In this document: piece after piece, positions 7,054-11,487 of the stretch
Position numbering within the stretch: the first letter of the stretch is position 1
Layout of the letters: each line of letters starts with the position of its first letter
NCBI GenBank assembly: GCA_018667995.1
Contig: JABIQT010000554.1
Span: 1 to 11,487 of the forward strand
Direction: 5' to 3'
Origin: Candidatus Latescibacterota bacterium
GTDB lineage: Bacteria > JAAXHH01 > JABIQT01
DNA length: 11,487 bases
The notes under the pieces: generated by a model
Seen by the model: only the letters and a program-made list of their open reading frames with translations
Told to the model about the DNA's origin: nothing
Databases searched by the model: none
Translations under genes and position numbers: made by a program

Positions 7054-7058
7054 AGGAG
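7054..7058 (+). promoter_or_regulatory. Ribosome binding site of the small secreted protein
   Basis: AGGAG lies three bases before the ATG at 7062 and nine before the ATG at 7068. The second spacing is closer to the usual range, so the true start may be 7068. Confidence 0.6.
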
Positions 7059-7061
7059 CAC

Positions 7062-7280
7062 ATGATCATGCAGGGTCAGAAGAACAAAGTGAGTAGGATT
7101 CTCGAGTGGTCCATCGGACTTGTTGCGTTCGTAGTCCTAGCCGCCACAGGGCGTGCGGAAGCCGCCCTCACTGATCAGCCAGTAGACGAGAGTTCAGTGG
7201 ATTTCGTTGGCGGGGCTATGGCATACCTAGATGTAGACGATGTTGTCAACGACGATGATCCGGCACCGAAATCTGAGTAA
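7062..7280 (+). CDS. Small acidic secreted protein (signal peptide + 38-residue mature part)
   Basis: The product is 72 residues, or 70 if translation starts at the ATG at 7068, which is better spaced from AGGAG. I recognise no family. Residues 1-34 look like a Sec signal peptide: basic n-region (K7, K9, R12), hydrophobic core at about 17-28 (SIGLVAFVVLAA) and an AEA cleavage motif at 32-34. The mature part would be 38 residues and very acidic (nine Asp, two Glu, one Lys), with clusters DVDD and NDDD and a C-terminal PAPKSE. It has no Cys, exactly one Gln and exactly one Lys. It is the first gene after the sigma-54 promoter, with a leader hairpin and a good RBS, which suggests strong production. 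The next gene encodes a transglutaminase-like domain, so the peptide could be a substrate, a secreted signal or a structural component; this is speculative. A short protein with coherent signal-peptide architecture and promoter context is likely real. Confidence 0.82.
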   Translation: MIMQGQKNKVSRILEWSIGLVAFVVLAATGRAEAALTDQPVDESSVDFVGGAMAYLDVDDVVNDDDPAPKSE

Positions 7281-7314
7281 GGCAGGTTCAAGGGATACGT
7301 AGCGCCTACTCCCC

Positions 7315-9834
7315 ATGGCGACACGTGACATTGCTCGAGCCCTGGCGGACGGTCTTCGAACTAAGGCTGCCTCCCTCAGGCTAGATCGGAACAGTTTGCC
7401 TGTTCTGATCTTCTTTCACGGGCAAGCTCTCGCTCATACGATTCGTCCTCTGGTTCTGGCGAGGGCACTCCGGAATCGTGGATATCCGGTTGTTCTGGCA
7501 GGACGTGGCCCGCACGTGGTTCGCGTTCGCCAGGAGGGTTTCGAGGTTCATGATGTCGAGACTCTGCCCCAATCTCGAATGGATCAGTATGTCGAGCGCG
7601 GTGACTATGGTTACTACGATGTAGACTGGATTGACCGTTGCGTGGCGGCAGAGCGCACGATTATCCAGATGGTGCGGCCCTCGCTGATTGTTCACGACAT
7701 GAAGCCAACAGCTCATATCAGTGCGCGTCTTGAGGGCGTCGACGACGCTCGCATTACGCAGGCCTACAACCATCCCGCCTATGCTCATCCTTTGCGTCTC
7801 CCCGCTGGATTTGATCCATCTGCGGGGCCTTTTGACGCGTATCTCGAGACTCACGCGCCGCGCACGCGACCGCAGAAGTCATTCTTCTTCCTTGCCGACG
7901 TGCCCCAGTTGCACGACGTCGAACGGCCTGCACCGGGCTATCACTTCATCGGCCCACTTCTCGATCAACCTGCTCGACCGTCACATGTAGACGTACTCGA
8001 CAACTGGTCTGACGAAGGGCCGCTTGTATATCTCACATGTGGGAGCAGTGGGCGAGATCCTGACTACCTCGCCGAGTTGGTGGAGGCAGTAAGAGATCGC
8101 CCCTATCGGTTGCTGGTTACGACGGCAAATCGATGGACACCGCGTCCTGATCGGCAGTTGCCAACGAATGTGCGAGTCGTGCCATTCCTTTCAGGTGAGT
8201 GGATTCTCCAGCACGCGTCTATGCTGGTTGGAATCGTCGGTGTGGGGGCCATCTACCAGGCCCTCTCTCAGGGCAAGCCTATCGTCGGTGCGCCAGAGCA
8301 TCTGGATCAGGAGTTCCATCTCAATCGTGTCAGAGATCTCGGACTCGGAATCAAGCTTGATCGAGCTGATTTCTGCACAGACTCGATTCTGCAGGCGATC
8401 GACCATGTGTTACTGCATGAATCTGAGTTCCATGAACGTTGTGCCCCATTTGCCGCAGGCCTCGCACCCTATGCGGCAGGAGTGGCGGCAGTCGACCTTG
8501 TAGATCAGCACTTCCTGCATCGGGACGACAAGTATCGATTCAACGCAGCCTTCGGTATTTCAGGTGAAGAATTTGTCCGGTATCTCGAGGCCACGACGCC
8601 AACGCAACTGTCGGGTGCCGTTATCCAGAAAATGCTTCTGCGGAATCTTCGACGTGGTCTGCCGCATCGTTGGGTCGGTGACTCGCTGGTCTTCGACCGC
8701 GTCGATTCGTGGAATTGGCTTTACGAGAATGAGCCCATCTTCTTTGAGGCTGACTATCGTGCGCTGGAATTGAAGAGACACGCTTTTCATCGCATGGATC
8801 GAGAAAAGGTGGTCTCACGCAACCGTTGGCAGCGATACCGTCTTAGATACCGACTGACGCTGGATCCACTCGGACCCGGAGGAAAGCCTGCCTTCAAGGC
8901 CGGTCAGCGGCTCAAGGTTTTTCTGCCGATCCCCGTCGATCGTCCCGGACATCAGCGTGGTGTCAACATTCTGCAGACGACACCAAGTGCATTGACTGAG
9001 CAAGTGGCTCACGGTTTGGGTTTCATCTACGGCGCCATCGTAACAATTGAGGATCCCTCGCTTCCACTGACGATTGGCTACGATGCCGAAGTCAATGTCC
9101 GTGCCATCGGCGATGAACAAGCTGTCCGCAGGGACGAGCTCTCCGGACGCGAAAGGACACATCGACTACAGGTGGATGAGTCGATCCTACATCTGCCTGA
9201 GGTCTTGAAGTTTCGCGCCGAACTCGATCGCGCCCCTGATGATTCCGACGAAGCTACGGCACGGGCCATCTATAGAGCCCTGGCCACTACCCGCCGCTTT
9301 GGCAAGACCCACGATCGCACTCAGAGTCCCAAGTACTGCACGAGCCTTGTTCTGCGATCGGAGCGAGGCCACTGCACAACACTGGCTCGCACATTTGCCA
9401 CCCTCTGCCGAGCAGAAGGAATCCCGACACGCGAAGTGCACGGGGCTCTGATCGGTTACCCCCTCGACGAAAAGACCTATCTGCACGCGAGCCGAAATGA
9501 ACCGCTCTTCGGTCACACATGGGTGGAGATCTTCCTGTCTGAGAAGGGCTGGGTACCCGTGGAGTTTCACGGAATTGTCATCGGCCAACAGGCGATGACT
9601 GGTCGCAACGTGCGAGATCGACGACTGCGTCGGCAGATCGAGGCCAACACCGAACCCTACCTCGACTACTACTTCGGCCATCTCGATCATCAACGAATTC
9701 TCTGCTCGCCCTCCGTAAAACGTATGCACACGCTCTTGCTTGAACATCCGGAAGAGCGGGAGACCATGCGTGGCCCATGGCGTTCTGCACCTGAACTGCG
9801 CTACGATAATTCACTCAGGGTAGACTGCCTGTGA
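7315..9834 (+). CDS. GT-B glycosyltransferase fused to transglutaminase-like protease domain
   Basis: The 839-residue protein has two enzymatic halves. Residues about 28-395 resemble GT1/GT28 glycosyltransferases: an N-terminal strand-loop with His41 in LAHTIRP, then the C-terminal donor half with LVYLTCGSSG (238-246), VPFLSGEWILQHASMLVGIV and ALSQGKPIVGAPEHLDQEFH (316-335). The usual HGG donor motif is replaced by GIVGVG, so donor use may be unusual. Residues about 400-505 form an unassigned linker. Residues about 505-600 look like the beta region that precedes transglutaminase cores (LKVFLPIP). The core has Cys687 in ERGHCTTLARTFATLCRAEG, His734 in FGHTWVEIF and an acidic Glu750 in GWVPVE where Asp is common: a plausible catalytic triad. 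It has no signal peptide, so it should act in the cytoplasm. The ATG at 7315 lacks a good RBS, but a stop (TAG 7300) lies just upstream. Its stop overlaps the next start. Transglutaminase folds can be proteases or amidases, so the reaction is open. Confidence 0.92.
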   Translation: MATRDIARALADGLRTKAASLRLDRNSLPVLIFFHGQALAHTIRPLVLARALRNRGYPVVLAGRGPHVVRVRQEGFEVHDVETLPQSRMDQYVERGDYGYYDVDWIDRCVAAERTIIQMVRPSLIVHDMKPTAHISARLEGVDDARITQAYNHPAYAHPLRLPAGFDPSAGPFDAYLETHAPRTRPQKSFFFLADVPQLHDVERPAPGYHFIGPLLDQPARPSHVDVLDNWSDEGPLVYLTCGSSGRDPDYLAELVEAVRDRPYRLLVTTANRWTPRPDRQLPTNVRVVPFLSGEWILQHASMLVGIVGVGAIYQALSQGKPIVGAPEHLDQEFHLNRVRDLGLGIKLDRADFCTDSILQAIDHVLLHESEFHERCAPFAAGLAPYAAGVAAVDLVDQHFLHRDDKYRFNAAFGISGEEFVRYLEATTPTQLSGAVIQKMLLRNLRRGLPHRWVGDSLVFDRVDSWNWLYENEPIFFEADYRALELKRHAFHRMDREKVVSRNRWQRYRLRYRLTLDPLGPGGKPAFKAGQRLKVFLPIPVDRPGHQRGVNILQTTPSALTEQVAHGLGFIYGAIVTIEDPSLPLTIGYDAEVNVRAIGDEQAVRRDELSGRERTHRLQVDESILHLPEVLKFRAELDRAPDDSDEATARAIYRALATTRRFGKTHDRTQSPKYCTSLVLRSERGHCTTLARTFATLCRAEGIPTREVHGALIGYPLDEKTYLHASRNEPLFGHTWVEIFLSEKGWVPVEFHGIVIGQQAMTGRNVRDRRLRRQIEANTEPYLDYYFGHLDHQRILCSPSVKRMHTLLLEHPEERETMRGPWRSAPELRYDNSLRVDCL

Positions 9835-10922
9835 GCGACCGCCTCGACATATCCGTCGTGATTCCCACCCGTAATCAGGCGCCGCGCTTGGCGCTGGTTC
9901 TGGCCGGACTTGATGTCCAGACCTTCGCTGCGGATCGCTTCGAGGTCATCGTGGTGGATGATGGTTGCCAGGACGAAACGGTAGAGATGCTGGGTCACCG
10001 CCGAAGTTCATTCAGTCTTCGACGCATCGGCGGGCGGCCCGTAGGACGCAATGCCGCACGAAACCTGGGTATCGAAGCCGCTCATGGCGTATTGACTGTC
10101 TTCCTGGATGCTGATGCTCTCCCCGAACCCGAACTGCTGGCCAAGTATTGGCAGGGTCACCTTGAGCATGGTGGTATGGCCATCCTCACGGGCATGCAAT
10201 ATCACTTGCCCGAATTGGAATTCCTGCACGATCCGCGTACCGGTGAGCTGCTGACACATATCGATGTGCCCAGTGTCGTCCGCGACCTGCATCAGACACG
10301 GCCTGCAGATTTTGGTCTCACAGAGCGAACGGTGCGCGAGGATTTCGATACAGTTCGACGTCGTGGTGTCGAAGGCAGTTATCCGAACCCTGGTACCATC
10401 GAGCGCCAGGCTCAGGCAAGACAGTTACTTGACCTGTGCCCCCGGAGCAGGACGGGCTGGCTGGCCTTTATCCCCCACAATGGCGCCATTACGACCTCCT
10501 TGCTGCGCTCTACCGGTGGCTTTGACGCTGAGATCCCCTTCAACGAAGGGTGGGAGCTGGCATACCGACTGCAGCGCCAGCAAGGGGCTTTTGTACAGAC
10601 GACTCACGCGTCGACGTACCACCTGTATCACTATCACGATTTTGAGAGCCATCAACAGATACGTGATCGCTATGACGCGATCGAGCACATGGTCGCCAGA
10701 CATGCCGACCCGCGTATCCGCATGGTCTACTTCTGGTATGCGCAGCTGTGGCCTGACCCCTACATCCCCGAGGAGGCAGTGATTCCCGATCTGCTCGAAT
10801 TCGATCGACTCTACGCCGACCTCTCCGACGTGTTGTGGCGCGAGTATGAACTCGTCCTTGCCCACCATCCCAAAGAACTTCCCCTGATCCCAGTTGAGGT
10901 GACCTATGATAGCTGTGCTTGA
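9831..10922 (+). CDS. GT2-family glycosyltransferase
   Basis: The 363-residue protein starts like a GT-A, family 2 enzyme: ISVVIPTRNQ (7-16), EVIVVDDGCQDET (38-50), GRNAARNLGIEAAHG (72-86) and the metal-binding DxD motif in VFLDADALPEPELL (Asp93/Asp95). A galactosyltransferase-like second half has GGFDAEIPFNEGWELAYRLQ (229-248), where the acceptor-side acidic motif normally lies. Residues about 265-345 are a less typical extension rich in His, Trp and Tyr. There is no membrane segment, so it should transfer sugars in the cytosol from a nucleotide-sugar donor; donor and acceptor cannot be told. The GTG at 9831 overlaps the preceding stop by four bases (GTGA), which implies translational coupling. 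An AGGG at 9817-9820 may help. Only 3 of 33 Arg codons are AGA/AGG, far fewer than in the regulatory genes upstream. Confidence 0.93.
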   Translation: MSDRLDISVVIPTRNQAPRLALVLAGLDVQTFAADRFEVIVVDDGCQDETVEMLGHRRSSFSLRRIGGRPVGRNAARNLGIEAAHGVLTVFLDADALPEPELLAKYWQGHLEHGGMAILTGMQYHLPELEFLHDPRTGELLTHIDVPSVVRDLHQTRPADFGLTERTVREDFDTVRRRGVEGSYPNPGTIERQAQARQLLDLCPRSRTGWLAFIPHNGAITTSLLRSTGGFDAEIPFNEGWELAYRLQRQQGAFVQTTHASTYHLYHYHDFESHQQIRDRYDAIEHMVARHADPRIRMVYFWYAQLWPDPYIPEEAVIPDLLEFDRLYADLSDVLWREYELVLAHHPKELPLIPVEVTYDSCA

Positions 10923-11487
10923 TCCAAAAAAAGAGGCTCTATTGGTGCAGGCGTTGCGCCAACATGAAGATGCTGGCGATCGGAAGGCCATGGCCCTCGA
11001 CTGCTATCAGCTCGGCGCATTCTATCAGGCTCAAGGCCAGATCGACATGGCCATCCATTGTATCCGCCGTGCCCTGGTGTTGTGTGAAGCCCTGCGAGAT
11101 GTGCAAGGCGTGGCGATGGCCTATTGCCGCCTCGGTCTGCTGCATGAGATTCTTGGTGATTTCGGTCAGGCAGAATTTCTCTTGCAGGAAGCACGCCGGC
11201 GACACGATCAGATCCACGATCTGCGCGGACTGGCAGATGATCTTGGATACATCGGTTTCGTGCACTTTCAGCAAGGCGACCACGTAGCCGCTGAGTCGCA
11301 CTATCGTGAGGCCCTGACTCTGCATCAGCAGCTGAGAAACAATGGTAAGCAGGCCGAGGATTGGGGAAATCTCGGCAATCTGTTCTCCGCTCAAGGAGAC
11401 GGGGTGCAGGCGCGAGATGCTCACCACCAGGCCCTGGAACTCTACGAGCTGGCAGGTGACAAACAGGGAATGGGAAATCAGTATCGC
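10906..11487 (+). CDS. TPR-repeat protein, 3' end outside window
   Basis: The frame begins with the ATG at 10906, preceded by GAGGTG at 10896-10901, and stays open to the window end (194 codons). It overlaps the end of the GT2 gene by 17 bases in another frame, so it is probably translated by coupling. After about 25 residues, the sequence is four tetratricopeptide units of roughly 40 residues, with a fifth beginning. Each carries the TPR pattern: YQLGAFYQAQGQIDMAIHC, CRLGLLHEILGDFGQAEFLL, GYIGFVHFQQGDHVAAESHY and GNLGNLFSAQGDGVQARDAH. The 40-residue period is typical of TPR_12-type helical scaffolds that bind peptides or partner proteins. There is no signal peptide at the N-terminus. In this operon it may hold the glycosyltransferases together or bind the secreted protein before export; that is inference. 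A C-terminal effector domain may follow beyond the window. Confidence 0.9.
   Translation, partial: MIAVLDPKKEALLVQALRQHEDAGDRKAMALDCYQLGAFYQAQGQIDMAIHCIRRALVLCEALRDVQGVAMAYCRLGLLHEILGDFGQAEFLLQEARRRHDQIHDLRGLADDLGYIGFVHFQQGDHVAAESHYREALTLHQQLRNNGKQAEDWGNLGNLFSAQGDGVQARDAHHQALELYELAGDKQGMGNQYR

Noticed and set aside
7281-7314. A terminator or separate promoter between the secreted-protein gene and the fusion gene.
   Set aside because: The 34-base gap shows no stem with a U tract and no promoter elements, so read-through is the simplest view.
9187-9747. A long open frame on the minus strand (186 codons) and similar ones at 10425-10991, 10939-11427 and 2590-2940.
   Set aside because: They lie opposite or mostly opposite strong coding genes, show no recognisable domains, have no convincing ribosome sites and fit shadow frames of GC-biased codons.

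Overview
The window comes from a bacterium with mid-range GC (roughly mid-50s percent by eye) that uses sigma-54. Nothing in it fixes the taxon. The regulators combine Reg_prop/Y_Y_Y sensor modules with sigma-54 activator ATPases, and the small secreted protein has a Sec-type signal peptide. This fits a Gram-negative, possibly uncultivated lineage, but that is inference. All genes lie on the + strand.

Layout: (1) 2-2767, the 3' part of a large regulator: beta-propeller repeats, Y_Y_Y domain, sigma-54 AAA+ ATPase and Fis-type HTH. (2) 2768-3013, an intergenic region with three copies of a 12-bp dyad related to ACGAAATATCGT and a weak candidate sigma-54 promoter. (3) 3014-3697, an AraC-type regulator with a degenerate receiver-like N-terminus. 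(4) 3700-6768, a complete paralogue of the first regulator, in an operon with the AraC gene. (5) 6769-7061, a second intergenic region with four copies of the same dyad family, a good sigma-54 promoter (TGGCACACTCTGTGCT) and a perfect 8-bp hairpin at the predicted 5' end of the mRNA. (6) 7062-7280, a small, very acidic secreted protein. (7) 7315-9834, a fusion of a GT-B glycosyltransferase and a transglutaminase-like domain. (8) 9831-10922, a GT2-family glycosyltransferase. (9) 10906-11487, a TPR protein cut by the window end.

Working model (inference): the two propeller regulators are soluble one-component sigma-54 activators. They bind the repeated dyads and switch on the sigma-54 promoter at 6993-7008. 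That promoter drives one transcript encoding the secreted acidic protein, the glycosyltransferase-transglutaminase fusion, a second glycosyltransferase and a TPR protein. The overlaps at 9831-9834 and 10906-10922 indicate translational coupling of the last three genes. The regulator-plus-operator unit appears to have been duplicated, because each activator gene is followed, one base after its stop codon, by the same pair of inverted dyads. The cluster looks like a tightly regulated system that makes and modifies a small secreted product or cell-surface glycoconjugate. I do not recognise it as a described system, and its chemistry cannot be settled from sequence alone.
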